In this document: positions 26,904 to 37,034 of the stretch, one piece after another | Layout of the letters: every line of letters begins with the position of its first letter | Numbering within the stretch: the first letter of the stretch is position 1 | From: Maribacter sp. | GTDB taxonomy: Bacteria; Bacteroidota; Bacteroidia; Flavobacteriales; Flavobacteriaceae | DNA length: 64,000 bases | Assembly (NCBI GenBank): GCA_024643345.1 | Contig: JAHENB010000006.1 | Span: 53,729-117,728 of the forward strand | Reading direction: 5' to 3' | Position numbers and translations under genes: made by a program | Notes under the pieces: generated by a model | The model's input: the letters and a program-made list of their open reading frames with translations, nothing else | Told to the model about the DNA's origin: nothing | Databases searched by the model: none

Positions 26904-28199
26904 CTATCGGTTTAGCAAGAAATCCTTCAAATCTATATAAGTTCCTATTTTAATCGATTTCTTCTCCTTATGGAGCACTTTTTGGATTTGGGGAGGTATT
27001 TCCAAGTGGATGCCAAGGGTGCCCTCCACCACCTCCAAAAATTTCACGGGATGGGCGGTCTCCAGAAAAATGCCATAAAATTCGGGATGTTCAGCGAGAT
27101 AGGTCTTCAATCCCAAATAGCCAACAGCGCCATGCGGGTCTGCAATATATCCGGATTGTTCATAGATTTTAAAGATCGCTTTTTTGGTGGCCGAATCTGT
27201 AAACGCAAAGGAAGAAAGATTTTTGGAAAGTGTTTCCAAATCGTTGCCGTACAATTTTCTGATACGAATGAAATTACTGGGATCACCCACGTCCATGGCA
27301 TTACTGATGGTTGGGCTCGAGGGCTTTGGCCTATAATGTCCCGTTTTCATAAATTCGGGAACGGTGTCGTTGATATTGGTGGCCGCAATGAAATGTTTTA
27401 CGGGCATTCCCAGTTGTTGGGCGACCATACCGGCACATATATTGCCGAAATTGCCGCTGGGCACTGAAAAAACGATTTCCTTTCCTTTCTTTTTAGCCTG
27501 CTTGTACGCGAATAAGAAATAGAACATTTGGGGCAACCAGCGTGCCACATTGATTGAATTGGCCGATGTAAGTTGCATCTTGCCAAGCAGGTCGGTATCC
27601 ACAAACGCGCTCTTGACCATTTTTTGGCAGTCGTCAAAGTTGCCGTTAACCTCCAAGGCAACCACATTTTTTCCTAAAGTGGTCAGTTGACTTTCTTGAA
27701 TATCGCTTACTTTTCCACTGGGATAGAGAATGACCACCCTAACCCCTTTTACGCCTAAAAAACCACTTGCAACAGCGCCCCCAGTGTCTCCCGAAGTGGC
27801 GACCAATACAGTGACTTCGATTTCGCTGTTCTTGGAAAAGTGGCCAAGGCATCGCGCCATAAACCGCGCCCCCACATCTTTAAAGGCCATGGTAGGCCCA
27901 TGAAATAATTCCAAAACAGCAACGTTTTCTTCAATTTCCATCAGTGGAAATTCAAAATCGAGGACCTCGGCCAAAATAGCGCTAAGGGCGTGTTCTGGAA
28001 GGTCTTCCGAAACAAATTGTTCAATGGCCCTAAAAGCGATTTCGTTCTGCGACAAGGTTGCGATGCCATGAAAAAATTCTTCCGGTAGGGCCGTGATGCT
28101 TTCTGGGAAATACAGACCGCCATCCGGGGCGATTCCCCTGATCACCGCTTCTTTGAAGTTGACCGGTTTTGATTTGCCATTCAGACTATAAAACTTCAT
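26904..28199 (-). CDS. thrC: threonine synthase
   Basis: A 431-residue PLP enzyme converting O-phosphohomoserine to threonine. The PLP lysine is in HGPTMAFKDVGARFMAR, and the phosphate-binding loop is VATSGDTGGAVASGF; SANSINVARWLPQMFYF is also typical of the long (class II) form. Third gene of the thrABC operon in this strand order. Its start is 113 bases downstream of the thrB stop, a gap in which I see nothing specific. Confidence 0.97.
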   Translation of the reverse strand: MKFYSLNGKSKPVNFKEAVIRGIAPDGGLYFPESITALPEEFFHGIATLSQNEIAFRAIEQFVSEDLPEHALSAILAEVLDFEFPLMEIEENVAVLELFHGPTMAFKDVGARFMARCLGHFSKNSEIEVTVLVATSGDTGGAVASGFLGVKGVRVVILYPSGKVSDIQESQLTTLGKNVVALEVNGNFDDCQKMVKSAFVDTDLLGKMQLTSANSINVARWLPQMFYFLFAYKQAKKKGKEIVFSVPSGNFGNICAGMVAQQLGMPVKHFIAATNINDTVPEFMKTGHYRPKPSSPTISNAMDVGDPSNFIRIRKLYGNDLETLSKNLSSFAFTDSATKKAIFKIYEQSGYIADPHGAVGYLGLKTYLAEHPEFYGIFLETAHPVKFLEVVEGTLGIHLEIPPQIQKVLHKEKKSIKIGTYIDLKDFLLNR

Positions 28200-28312
28200 C
28201 TATGCGCTTTTATCTTTTGCCCTTGAAAGGCTGTTTGGGTTTTTGCTATGCGATTTCAAGAATGCTTGCGTTTGTTCCATTTTCCTATTAAACCTAATGC
28301 CTAAGAATTGGT

Positions 28313-29245
28313 TCATTCACTGAGCGGCCTCACACCATCCACGTTTACTTTCGATATGTGCACATCATAATCGATTCCGATATTCCCATAAACCTCTTTC
28401 ATGGCCAGAGCCACTTTACCAGCGGCAACTCCCCCTTTACTAAAGGCAAAAATGGATGGCCCGGAACCAGAAATGCCACAACCAAGGGCACCAGCTTTTA
28501 AAGCTTCCGACTTCACGCGATCGAAACCGGGGATCAGCATCGAACGGATAGGCTCAACAATATGGTCTTCCAAACAACGGCCGATCAGCGGGTAATCTTC
28601 CAGGAATAATCCGGCAATCAATCCGCCCACATTGCCCCATTGTTTGATCCCATCTTTCAAGGTAATGTTCGTCTTTAATATCTTTCTGGAATCGGAGGTC
28701 TTCACTTCTATCTGAGGATGGATCACTGTTGCATATAATTCAGGAGGGCAATGCACTTCAACGATGTCCAAGGGCTCATAACTACGGACCAAAGTAAAGC
28801 CCCCATAAAGGGCAGGGGCCACATTATCCGCATGCGCTACCCCACTGGCCAGTCGTTCTCCTTCCATCGCAAAAGTAACCAGTTGTAATTTTGTAAAAGG
28901 CCTTCCCAAAAGTTCGTTCATGGCCCATACCGCCCCTGCCGAACTTGCAGCACTGCTTCCAATACCACTTCCCGCCTTTATCTTCTTGAACATTTCTATT
29001 TCAAATCCTCCCGTATAACTACTTTTTGCCAAAAGTGCCAAACCGGCTACCCCTGCAACGTTCAATTGCGTTTCCATGGGCAGATCCTGTCCTTCGAGTT
29101 TGGTGATTCTGATGCCCTGTCCCTTGGTTTTTCGTACCACCATTTTGTCGCCAATGGTATCCAACGCCACCCCGAGCACATCGAACCCACAGGAGATGTT
29201 GGCAATTGTCGCCGGGCAAAAAACACTGATTTCTGAAAGGTCCAT
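28313..29245 (-). CDS. thrB: homoserine kinase
   Basis: A 310-residue GHMP-family kinase that phosphorylates homoserine for threonine synthesis. The ATP-binding signature KIKAGSGIGSSAASSAGAV is at about residues 88-106, the N-terminal motif is FCPATIANISCGFDVLG, and the C-terminal motif is GCGISGSGPSIFAFS. It lies 57 bases after thrA, in the conserved order thrA-thrB-thrC. Confidence 0.97.
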   Translation of the reverse strand: MDLSEISVFCPATIANISCGFDVLGVALDTIGDKMVVRKTKGQGIRITKLEGQDLPMETQLNVAGVAGLALLAKSSYTGGFEIEMFKKIKAGSGIGSSAASSAGAVWAMNELLGRPFTKLQLVTFAMEGERLASGVAHADNVAPALYGGFTLVRSYEPLDIVEVHCPPELYATVIHPQIEVKTSDSRKILKTNITLKDGIKQWGNVGGLIAGLFLEDYPLIGRCLEDHIVEPIRSMLIPGFDRVKSEALKAGALGCGISGSGPSIFAFSKGGVAAGKVALAMKEVYGNIGIDYDVHISKVNVDGVRPLSE

Positions 29246-29302
29246 TTTCTTTTGATAATTATTTTAATGTCAGCTAATTATTACCAGGCCCATTTAAGAT
29301 AT

Positions 29303-31747
29303 TTAAAAATTACCGACCCGTATGATATCAGCAAAAATTCCGGACGCGGTAACGTCGGCCCCTGCCCCGGCTCCCTTAATGATCAAGGGTTGGTTTGGGT
29401 ATCTTTCGGTATAGAATAGCACAATATTGTCACTGCCTTCCAAATTATAGAAATCGTGGCCTTCCGGAATTTGTTGCAGTCCTACACTGGCTTTTCCATT
29501 TTCAAATTGGGCCACATACTTGAGCTTGCTGTTCGCGTTTTTTGCCTCCCTATAAAGCTTTTGAAAACCAGCTTCATTTTCTCTTAGGGATTTGAAGAAG
29601 GCTGCATTGTTTATTGCTTCCAAACTGGTCACTGGCAAAAAAGATCTATTTTCTATATCTGCCATCTCCAATTGGTTACCGCTTTCACGGGCCAAAATAA
29701 GGATCTTGCGCATGACATCCACACCGCTAAGGTCAATTTTGGGGTCGGGCTCGGTATAGCCTTGATCTTGTGCTTGTTTTACCACCTCGTGGAAGGTGTT
29801 TTTTTCGTTGAAATGATTGAATACAAAGTTTAGGCTCCCCGATAGAACGGCCTGGATCTTCAGAACCTTGTCCCCAGAAACGATCAAATGTTTCAGCGTA
29901 TCGATAATGGGGAGTCCGGCGCCTACATTGGTCTCAAATAGGAACGGGGCGTTGAACTGTCTTGCCAACTGTTTAAGTTCGTCATAGTAACCATAGGAAG
30001 AGGAACAGGCAATTTTGTTGCAGGTGACCACCGAGATGCTACTGCTCAAAAAATTGCCATAGGTGGCAGCGATTTCCTCGCTTGCCGTATTGTCTACAAA
30101 GATACTGTTGCGCAAGTTGAGCTTTTTGACCTGGGCGATGAAGGCCGAACGGTCTGCCTTTTCGCCGGTAGCCAACTGATCTTCCCAATGCTTCAGGCCT
30201 ATTCCATTGTCATCAAAGAGCATCTTTCGCGAATTCGATATACCGACCACCCTGAGATTCAATTTTAGGTTGTCTTTCAAGTATTTTTTTTGTTGTTGCA
30301 ATTGGGTCAAAAGTTTGGAGCCCACATTACCAACACCCATGACGAAGAGGTTCAATTGTTTGATATTCTCTTCGAAGAATTCCTCGTGGAGGGCGTTCAA
30401 TGCTTTTTTTACATCTATCTTGTCGATGACCGCCGATATGTTCCGTTCCGAAGCGCCTTGTGCGATTACCCTGATGTTCACATTATTACGGCCAAGGGTA
30501 CTGAACATTTTACCGCTAAGTCCTTGATGGCTTTTCATATTGTCACCGACCAGGGCGATAATGGCCAAGTCTTTTTCCGCAAAGACCGGTTTTATCTTAC
30601 CGATGGCTATTTCATATTCAAAAGCTTCGTTGACCCTGCTGACCGCTTTATCGATATCGTTTGCCGATATCCCAATGCAAATAGAGTGTTCCGAAGACGC
30701 TTGGGTAATCAATACGACACTGATTTCTGCCAGGGAAAGCACTTCGAAAAACCGCTTCGAGATGCCTGGAATACCTACCATTCCGGGCCCTTCCAAAGAC
30801 AATAGGGCAATGTTGTCGATATGACTTATACCACGTACCGTTTTTCCTTTTTCGTTCCTGTTTTTGGTAATCAAGGTGCCCGGTGCCCCGGGGTCAAAGG
30901 TGTTTTTGATGACAATTGAAATTCCTTTTGACAAAACGGGTTGAATGGTGGGGGAGTAGAGTACTTTGGCGCCAAAATGAGAAAGCTCCATGGCTTCTTC
31001 ATAAGAGATATGGGGAATCGCCTTGGCCTGTTTCACGATCTTAGGGTTGGCGGTGTACATGCCGCTCACATCGGTCCATATTTCCAGTACATCGGCGTTG
31101 ACCGCCGCCGCTACTATGGCTGCTGTATAGTCGGAACCACCCCTGCCCAAAGTGGTCTGGTCGCCTTTTTCTGAAGCCGCGATAAAGCCGGCCATCACGG
31201 TTATTTTATGGGGTACCTCTTTAAAATAGGAAGCGCAAAGTGTATTGGTACGTTCAAAATTCACCGCGGCTTTGCCGTAAACGTCATTGGTTTTTATCAA
31301 TTCCCGACTATCCTTATAGCTACTGGCCAAACCTTCTGAAATAAAATATTCACTGATTATATAGGACGATAGTAATTCCCCGTAGCTAACGATTTTATCG
31401 GAAAGCTTGGGGGTGATTTCTCCAATGAGATATGCGCCTTCCAATAGGGTTTCCAAATTGTTCAGTTCGCTTTTGACCATACTGAGCACCTTGCTCTGTT
31501 GCTTTATGGGTATGATTTCTTTGATGGTTTCTATATGCCTGGCCTCAATTTCCTTGGCCTTTTCAAGATATGCAGCATTTTGTTCCGAGGCCAGCGAGGC
31601 CGTTTTCAGCAGAAGGTCGGTAATGCCCCCCAATGCAGACACCACCACAATGACGTTCCCCTGAGCAACGTTGGAGACGATATTTTTTACCAAGCTTATA
31701 TTTTGTGCATTGGCCACGGAAGTGCCACCGAATTTTAAAACCTGCAT
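29303..31747 (-). CDS. thrA: bifunctional aspartokinase/homoserine dehydrogenase
   Basis: An 814-residue fusion carrying the first and third steps from aspartate to threonine. The kinase domain opens MQVLKFGGTSVANAQNI and contains TTLGRGGSDYTAAI; two ACT-type regulatory repeats follow (NIALLSLEGPGMVGIPGISK and NVNIRVIAQGASERNISAVI), then the homoserine dehydrogenase part with the Rossmann motif LFVMGVGNVGSKLL and the catalytic region FETNVGAGLPIIDTL and YTEPDPKIDLSGVDVMRK. Probably feedback-controlled by threonine through the ACT repeats. The leader region shows no threonine-rich attenuation peptide. Confidence 0.98.
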   Translation of the reverse strand: MQVLKFGGTSVANAQNISLVKNIVSNVAQGNVIVVVSALGGITDLLLKTASLASEQNAAYLEKAKEIEARHIETIKEIIPIKQQSKVLSMVKSELNNLETLLEGAYLIGEITPKLSDKIVSYGELLSSYIISEYFISEGLASSYKDSRELIKTNDVYGKAAVNFERTNTLCASYFKEVPHKITVMAGFIAASEKGDQTTLGRGGSDYTAAIVAAAVNADVLEIWTDVSGMYTANPKIVKQAKAIPHISYEEAMELSHFGAKVLYSPTIQPVLSKGISIVIKNTFDPGAPGTLITKNRNEKGKTVRGISHIDNIALLSLEGPGMVGIPGISKRFFEVLSLAEISVVLITQASSEHSICIGISANDIDKAVSRVNEAFEYEIAIGKIKPVFAEKDLAIIALVGDNMKSHQGLSGKMFSTLGRNNVNIRVIAQGASERNISAVIDKIDVKKALNALHEEFFEENIKQLNLFVMGVGNVGSKLLTQLQQQKKYLKDNLKLNLRVVGISNSRKMLFDDNGIGLKHWEDQLATGEKADRSAFIAQVKKLNLRNSIFVDNTASEEIAATYGNFLSSSISVVTCNKIACSSSYGYYDELKQLARQFNAPFLFETNVGAGLPIIDTLKHLIVSGDKVLKIQAVLSGSLNFVFNHFNEKNTFHEVVKQAQDQGYTEPDPKIDLSGVDVMRKILILARESGNQLEMADIENRSFLPVTSLEAINNAAFFKSLRENEAGFQKLYREAKNANSKLKYVAQFENGKASVGLQQIPEGHDFYNLEGSDNIVLFYTERYPNQPLIIKGAGAGADVTASGIFADIIRVGNF

Positions 31748-31798
31748 GATGTAACTAAATTAGGGTATATTCTTTTTGAAGGGCGAAAGATCGCAAAA

Positions 31799-31921
31799 AT
31801 GGTTGAATATGTAATTGATTACCCCAAAGGGGTTGTGATACAGGTGATCGAAAGACCTGTACGGCCAAATGGAGACTTCGTGTTGGTGGTGAATGGAAAT
31901 TTCAAAGTAACTATTTTCTAA
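31799..31921 (+). CDS. possible 40-residue small protein
   Basis: An ATG-started frame of 40 codons in the gap between the divergent thrA and nnr genes. It reads MVEYVIDYPKGVVIQVIERP, then VRPNGDFVLVVNGNFKVTIF and TAA. The alternation of hydrophobic and charged residues looks like three or four beta strands, and the frame is followed 20 bases later by a hairpin with a T-run on the same strand, which would make no sense without a transcript entering from this side. No known family recognised. A weak -7-like TCTTTTTG lies upstream. Confidence 0.4.
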   Translation: MVEYVIDYPKGVVIQVIERPVRPNGDFVLVVNGNFKVTIF

Positions 31922-31940
31922 AAACCAAAAGTAGTACTTT

Positions 31941-31973
31941 TAAAGCCCTAAGCAAACGATTCAGGGCATTTTT
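31941..31973 (+). terminator. hairpin with T-run after the small ORF
   Basis: GCCCT at 31945-31949 pairs with AGGGC at 31963-31967, with partly pairing A and T bases outside, followed by TTTTT. It is oriented to end plus-strand transcripts, and the only plus-strand candidate upstream is the 40-codon ORF. The stem is short. Confidence 0.5.
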
Positions 31974-32010
31974 ATGTTTTCCCGACCATAGGCCCTCAAA
32001 TAAAAGAAAA

Positions 32011-33549
32011 ATGAAAATATTTTCTGCGGAACAGATTTATAAGGCCGATAAAACGACCATTAAAAGGCAGGGCATTAACAGTGACGCCCTAATGGAGCGG
32101 GCTGCCGCCCAAATATTTAAGTGGATGGATTCCCGTATGCAGGGCGCGCCGGTAAAGATCCATTTGTTTTGTGGAATTGGGAATAATGGGGGCGATGGGG
32201 TTGCGCTGGCAAGGATGTTAAAAGAACATGGTTATAATATCGAGGTTTATGTGGTCAATTATAGCAAATCCCGATCTGCCGACTTCCTGGTCAATTTAGA
32301 GCGCCTAAAAGACCGTAAAATATGGCCCACCTATTTGGATACGGTTTTCGAGTGCCCCTTAATCGATAGGGATGATATTATTGTAGATGCCATATTTGGT
32401 ATTGGTTTGAACAGGCCGCCGGCTGATTGGGTCTCAAGACTCATGCAACACCTCAATGCTTCGGAAGCTTTTATTTTGTCGGTAGATGTACCTTCCGGTC
32501 TTTATATGAACAAAGGACTGGATGGTGCCAATGCGGTAATCAAAGCGAACCACGTATTGAGCTTTCAGGCCCCGAAACTGGTGTTTTTCTTACCGGAGAC
32601 CGGGCGTTATGCCGAACAGTGGGAAATTTTGGATATAGGTCTGGATGCCGAATTTCTGAAGGCCACGGAAACCGATTATATACTCATCGGAAAAAATGAG
32701 GTACTTCCTTTTTATAAGCCCAGGGAAAAGTTCTCACATAAGGGCACCTATGGCCATGCGCTCATCATAGGGGGAAGTTATGGAAAAATGGGCGCGGTGC
32801 ATTTGGCGGGCAAGGCCTGCTTGCATACTGGAAGTGGTTTGGTTTCGCTATATGTGCCCGCATGTGGCTTGGTACCCTTACAGACCAATCTGCCGGAAGC
32901 GATGATACTTACCGATGTTAACGATCATTTTATTTCAGACATTAAGGTCAGTGTTGAAAAAATGACTTTGGCCATTGGCATTGGAATGGGCACTGAAAAG
33001 GAAAGTGTTCATGCTTTTTCAGCACTGTTGGATGCCTCAAATGCCCCAATGGTAATCGATGCCGATGCCCTAAATATGATTGCGGAGAACAAAGAACTTC
33101 TTAAGAAATTGCCCAAAGCTTCCATTTTGACCCCTCATCCAAAAGAACTGGAACGACTGTTGGGTGCATGGGTCGATGATTTTGACAAACTAAAGAAAGC
33201 CAAGGCATTTTCAAAGCGTTACGGGTGTATATTGGTGATCAAAGGGGCACATACGCTTACCGTGTATGAAGGAAAGGGATATTTCAACACAACAGGCAAT
33301 CCCGGTATGGCCACGGCAGGAAGTGGCGATGTGCTTACCGGAATGGTTACGGGCCTATTGGCCCAAGGATACAGTCCTTTGCATGCCGCGATTTTTGCCG
33401 TTTACCTTCATGGAAGGGCAGGGGATATTGCGGTGGCGGACTGGGGTTATCAGGGATTGATAGCAACCGGTATCATCGATGCCATTGGCAAGGCCTATAT
33501 CGACTTATTTCAAATGCCCGAAGTGCCAAAGAATTCCGAAGACCAATAA
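32011..33549 (+). CDS. nnr: bifunctional NAD(P)H-hydrate epimerase/dehydratase
   Basis: A 512-residue metabolite-repair enzyme. The N-terminal YjeF-like domain (to about residue 215) epimerises damaged NAD(P)H hydrate and has the motif GIGNNGGDGVALARML; the C-terminal domain is the ADP-dependent dehydratase, with HKGTYGHALIIGGSYGKMGA and the nucleotide site NPGMATAGSGDVLTGMVTGL. Both domains appear complete. It stands alone; the upstream 89 bases hold the terminator described above and only a weak -7-like TACTTTTA. Confidence 0.96.
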   Translation: MKIFSAEQIYKADKTTIKRQGINSDALMERAAAQIFKWMDSRMQGAPVKIHLFCGIGNNGGDGVALARMLKEHGYNIEVYVVNYSKSRSADFLVNLERLKDRKIWPTYLDTVFECPLIDRDDIIVDAIFGIGLNRPPADWVSRLMQHLNASEAFILSVDVPSGLYMNKGLDGANAVIKANHVLSFQAPKLVFFLPETGRYAEQWEILDIGLDAEFLKATETDYILIGKNEVLPFYKPREKFSHKGTYGHALIIGGSYGKMGAVHLAGKACLHTGSGLVSLYVPACGLVPLQTNLPEAMILTDVNDHFISDIKVSVEKMTLAIGIGMGTEKESVHAFSALLDASNAPMVIDADALNMIAENKELLKKLPKASILTPHPKELERLLGAWVDDFDKLKKAKAFSKRYGCILVIKGAHTLTVYEGKGYFNTTGNPGMATAGSGDVLTGMVTGLLAQGYSPLHAAIFAVYLHGRAGDIAVADWGYQGLIATGIIDAIGKAYIDLFQMPEVPKNSEDQ

Positions 33550-33615
33550 TCACGCACCGTTTACTAGATCTCAGATATCCCGGAAAGGTTGATTGGGTTG
33601 AATTCTAAGATGTTT

Positions 33616-34023
33616 TTACTTCTTGGCGTCTTTGACCCTTCGTTTTACCCAGACCAAGGCATTGTTGTATTCTATGAAAAACTTCATTTGTTTTTTATAA
33701 AAAAGCTTTTCGATCTTAAAATTGTGCATGTCCATTTCCTTCATCGATACGATGGCGAATGCTTTTAGGTTTTCCATCTCCCTTACATAGGTGTAAACGG
33801 TTGGATCGATGGCATATGAGTTTTTTCTAAGGCTGATATAACCGAAGTCTTTGTCCCTAAAATGTATTTCCGAAATACCGATAATCTGAAAAGCACGCTC
33901 CAAGGTTAATGTCGCCCCTTCGTTGAAAATGGATACCATATAGTTGTCATATACCTGAACTTTGCCTATTTCCAATTGATACTCCCTTACAATAATTGTT
34001 TTTTTGGATTGTCCCACTTTCAT
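33616..34023 (-). CDS. hypothetical protein, STAS/SpoIIAA-like size
   Basis: A 135-residue protein with no family I can name firmly. I start it at MKVGQSKKTIIVREYQLEIG; the longer frame to 34071 adds 16 residues of poor quality. The N-terminal half is beta-rich (TIIVREYQLEIGKVQVYDNY), the C-terminal half is basic and aromatic, ending VWVKRRVKDAKK. The middle, RDKDFGYISLRKNSYAIDP followed by a helix and FAIVSMKEM, resembles the strand-helix order of small SpoIIAA-like proteins common in Flavobacteriia. Soluble, no signal peptide. It lies downstream of clpC beyond a terminator. Confidence 0.65.
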   Translation of the reverse strand: MKVGQSKKTIIVREYQLEIGKVQVYDNYMVSIFNEGATLTLERAFQIIGISEIHFRDKDFGYISLRKNSYAIDPTVYTYVREMENLKAFAIVSMKEMDMHNFKIEKLFYKKQMKFFIEYNNALVWVKRRVKDAKK

Positions 34024-34174
34024 TCGTGTGTTTAATTTAGTGTCTCGAAACGAAAGTAAACGTAAACCCAATAAATAGTATAAATTTTAGATTAAAGGCT
34101 TAAATATCGTTTATAATACTGAAGATGGACCGTACTTTTATTTTGTTCCTACCCAATTAAAATAAAAGCATAAA

Positions 34175-34203
34175 AAAAGGAGTCCTTTTTCTGGACTCCT
34201 TTT
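34175..34203 (-). terminator. Rho-independent terminator of clpC
   Basis: An 11-base perfect stem, AAAAGGAGTCC at 34175-34185 paired with GGACTCCTTTT at 34193-34203, with a 7-base loop. On the minus strand the stem is followed by a run of T. It begins 22 bases after the clpC stop. Confidence 0.88.
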
Positions 34204-34224
34204 AGCTATTTTTCTTACCAAAAA

Positions 34225-36774
34225 TCAGGCTTTGGATGACTTCTCAGCTTTTTTGATCTTAATGGTCAACTCTTCTTTTTTGTCATCAAGGTCCATATAG
34301 ATATGATCTCCTTCCTCTATTTTTGAGTTGACGATTTCTTCCGCCAAGGCATCCTCGATATACTTTTGGATGGCCCTTTTCAATGGCCGGGCACCATATT
34401 GTTTGTCAAAGCCTTTTTCAGCGATATAATCTTTGGCCTTATTGGTCAAATGCAATTCATATCCGATATCCTTGATTCTTGCAAACAACTTGGCAAGTTC
34501 TATATCGATAATTTTATGGATGTCTTCCCGCTCCAATGGGTTGAACACGACCACATCATCGATCCTGTTCAAGAATTCTGGTGCGAAGGCCTTTTTTAGG
34601 GCATTTTCGATGACGCTTTTCTGATGGGTATCTGCCTGAGACAACTTGGCCGAAGTGCCGAAGCCGACCCCTTGACCAAAATCTTTGATTTGGCGCGCCC
34701 CGATATTTGAGGTCATGATGATGATGCTATTTCTGAAATCGATCCTACGGCCCAGGCTGTCGGTAAGGTATCCGTCATCCAAAACTTGCAACAACATGTT
34801 GAAAACATCTGGATGCGCCTTTTCCATCTCATCCAAAAGAATTACGGAATAAGGCTTGCGACGTACTTTTTCGGTCAATTGACCTCCTTCTTCGTACCCT
34901 ACATATCCCGGAGGCGCACCTACCAGTCTCGAAATGGCGAATTTTTCCATATACTCGCTCATATCTATCCTGATCAAAGCATCTTCCGAATCGAAAAGCT
35001 CTTTGGCCAATACTTTGGCCAGCTGGGTCTTTCCTACCCCGGTCTGTCCAAGGAAAATAAAGGAACCAATTGGTTTATTGGGGTCTTTAAGGCCTGCCCT
35101 GTTTCGCTGAATGGCCTTGGCGACCTTGGCGACCGCTTCGTCCTGTCCTATGACGTTGCCTTTTATCAATTCCGGCAATTTGGCCAGTTTATTGCTTTCG
35201 GTTTGCGCAATCCTGTTGACCGGAATACCGCTCATCATGGAAACTACATCGGCTACGTTGTCTTCAGTGACGATTTCTTTGTGCTGTTTGCTGTCTTCTT
35301 CCCATTTTTCCTGGGCGATGGCAAGGTCTTTCTCCAATCGTTTTTCATCGTCACGCAATTTAGCGGCCTCCTCGTATTTCTGTTTCTTTACGACACTGTT
35401 TTTAAGTTCGCGCACGTCCTCCAATTGCTTTTCAAGTTCCAATATCTGTTTGGGGACATCCATGTTCACAATATGTACCCGTGAACCCGATTCATCAAGG
35501 GCGTCGATTGCCTTGTCTGGAAGAAAACGATCGGTCATGTACCTATTGGTCAATTTCACACAGGCAACAATGGCCTCGTCGGTATAAATGACATTATGGT
35601 GGTCTTCATATTTACCTTTGATGTTCTTAAGGATTTCGATCGTTTCGTCAACGGTGGTCGGTTCTACGATCACTTTTTGAAAACGTCGTTCCAAGGCACC
35701 GTCCTTTTCGATGTATTGTCGGTACTCATCCAAAGTGGTTGCGCCGATACATTGTATTTCCCCCCTTGCCAAGGCAGGTTTGAACATATTGGATGCATCG
35801 AGGCTGCCAGTGGCACCGCCCGCGCCTACTATAGTGTGTATTTCATCGATGAAAAGAATCACATCATCATTCTTTTCAAGTTCGTTCATTACGGCCTTCA
35901 TGCGTTCTTCGAACTGGCCACGGTATTTCGTGCCGGCCACCAAAGACGCCAGATCCAAGGTCACTACCCGCTTATTGTACAGAATTCTAGAGACCTTTTT
36001 GTTAATGATACGAAGTGCCAGTCCTTCAGCGATGGCACTTTTACCTACACCGGGTTCCCCAATGAGCAAGGGATTGTTCTTTTTTCTTCTGCTCAGGATC
36101 TGTGAAACCCTTTCTATTTCCTTTTCCCTGCCTACTACAGGATCTAACCTGTTTTCTTCGGCCATTCGGGTAAGGTCCCTGCCGAAGTTGTCCAACACAG
36201 GGGTTTTGGACTTTTTATTGCCTTTTTGGCTACTGGTTGTGCCAAAATTACCTTCTTTTTCATCCCCCGTATCGTCCGGCTCGTTCGGAAACGATTCGGA
36301 AGTAGGTGAATCTACGATTTCATCATCGCTGGTGATCATGAATTTGAATTGTTCCTTGACCCCATCATAGTCGACTTTCAGTTTGTGAAGCAATTTGGTG
36401 GTGGGATCATTCTCATTCCGTAAGATGCACAATAACAAATGAGCGGTATTGATGGAGGAACTTTGGAATAACTTGGCTTCCAAAAATGTAGTCTTCAGCG
36501 CCCTTTCCGCCTGACGGGTCAAATGAAGGTTCTTTTTATCTTTTTGTACGTTGCTTGGATTCGGGTTGGAAGGGCTCAAGATTTCGACCTTTCTCCGCAA
36601 ATGATCCAAATCAACGTCCATGGCATCCAAGATGCTAATGGCCTTTCCATTACCATCGCGCAAAAGCCCCAACATCAAATGCTCGGTACCAATAAAGTCG
36701 TGGCCCAATCTTAGGGCCTCTTCCTTACTGTAAGCAATTACGTCTTTTACCCGTGGTGAAAAATTATCGTCCAT
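34225..36774 (-). CDS. clpC: ATP-dependent Clp protease ATP-binding subunit ClpC
   Basis: An 849-residue Hsp100 unfoldase that feeds substrates to ClpP. Order of domains: N-terminal double repeat starting FSPRVKDVIAYSKEEALRLG, an acidic linker (about residues 150-190), first AAA+ module with GEPGVGKSAIAEGLA, a UVR-like coiled-coil middle region (KYEEAAKLRDDEKRLEKDL), second AAA+ module with GQTGVGKTQLAKVLA and VRRKPYSVILLDEMEKAHPD, and the D2-small domain. Probably stress-regulated, but I see no HrcA-type operator upstream. Shares its 260-base upstream region with the divergent gyrA. Confidence 0.97.
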   Translation of the reverse strand: MDDNFSPRVKDVIAYSKEEALRLGHDFIGTEHLMLGLLRDGNGKAISILDAMDVDLDHLRRKVEILSPSNPNPSNVQKDKKNLHLTRQAERALKTTFLEAKLFQSSSINTAHLLLCILRNENDPTTKLLHKLKVDYDGVKEQFKFMITSDDEIVDSPTSESFPNEPDDTGDEKEGNFGTTSSQKGNKKSKTPVLDNFGRDLTRMAEENRLDPVVGREKEIERVSQILSRRKKNNPLLIGEPGVGKSAIAEGLALRIINKKVSRILYNKRVVTLDLASLVAGTKYRGQFEERMKAVMNELEKNDDVILFIDEIHTIVGAGGATGSLDASNMFKPALARGEIQCIGATTLDEYRQYIEKDGALERRFQKVIVEPTTVDETIEILKNIKGKYEDHHNVIYTDEAIVACVKLTNRYMTDRFLPDKAIDALDESGSRVHIVNMDVPKQILELEKQLEDVRELKNSVVKKQKYEEAAKLRDDEKRLEKDLAIAQEKWEEDSKQHKEIVTEDNVADVVSMMSGIPVNRIAQTESNKLAKLPELIKGNVIGQDEAVAKVAKAIQRNRAGLKDPNKPIGSFIFLGQTGVGKTQLAKVLAKELFDSEDALIRIDMSEYMEKFAISRLVGAPPGYVGYEEGGQLTEKVRRKPYSVILLDEMEKAHPDVFNMLLQVLDDGYLTDSLGRRIDFRNSIIIMTSNIGARQIKDFGQGVGFGTSAKLSQADTHQKSVIENALKKAFAPEFLNRIDDVVVFNPLEREDIHKIIDIELAKLFARIKDIGYELHLTNKAKDYIAEKGFDKQYGARPLKRAIQKYIEDALAEEIVNSKIEEGDHIYMDLDDKKEELTIKIKKAEKSSKA

Positions 36775-37034
36775 ATAAAATACTTAACATGTATAAAATT
36801 AGTAAAACTCTATCAATCTCTTGCAAAGACTATACCTATTATTCGATAAACTTGGTCTAAATGACGAAAAAACACCTGATTTACAAAATAATTAACAACT
36901 TAATTGTCAACCAAATCGGCCCATGGCAATGTTGATAAATTCTTTAATAAAACAGCTGTTGTTTGCTTTGAAAGGTATCATTTTCCTTATATTGGCATGC
37001 TTTTTTTAACGATAATAAATCTTGAGATTTTAAA

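Noticed and set aside
31748..31798. Threonine attenuator leader for thrA
   Set aside because: No threonine/isoleucine codon run and no alternative hairpins upstream of thrA.
35711..36370. Long open frames opposite clpC (219 and 232 codons)
   Set aside because: They mirror a well-supported coding strand; composition is poor and no family features are seen.
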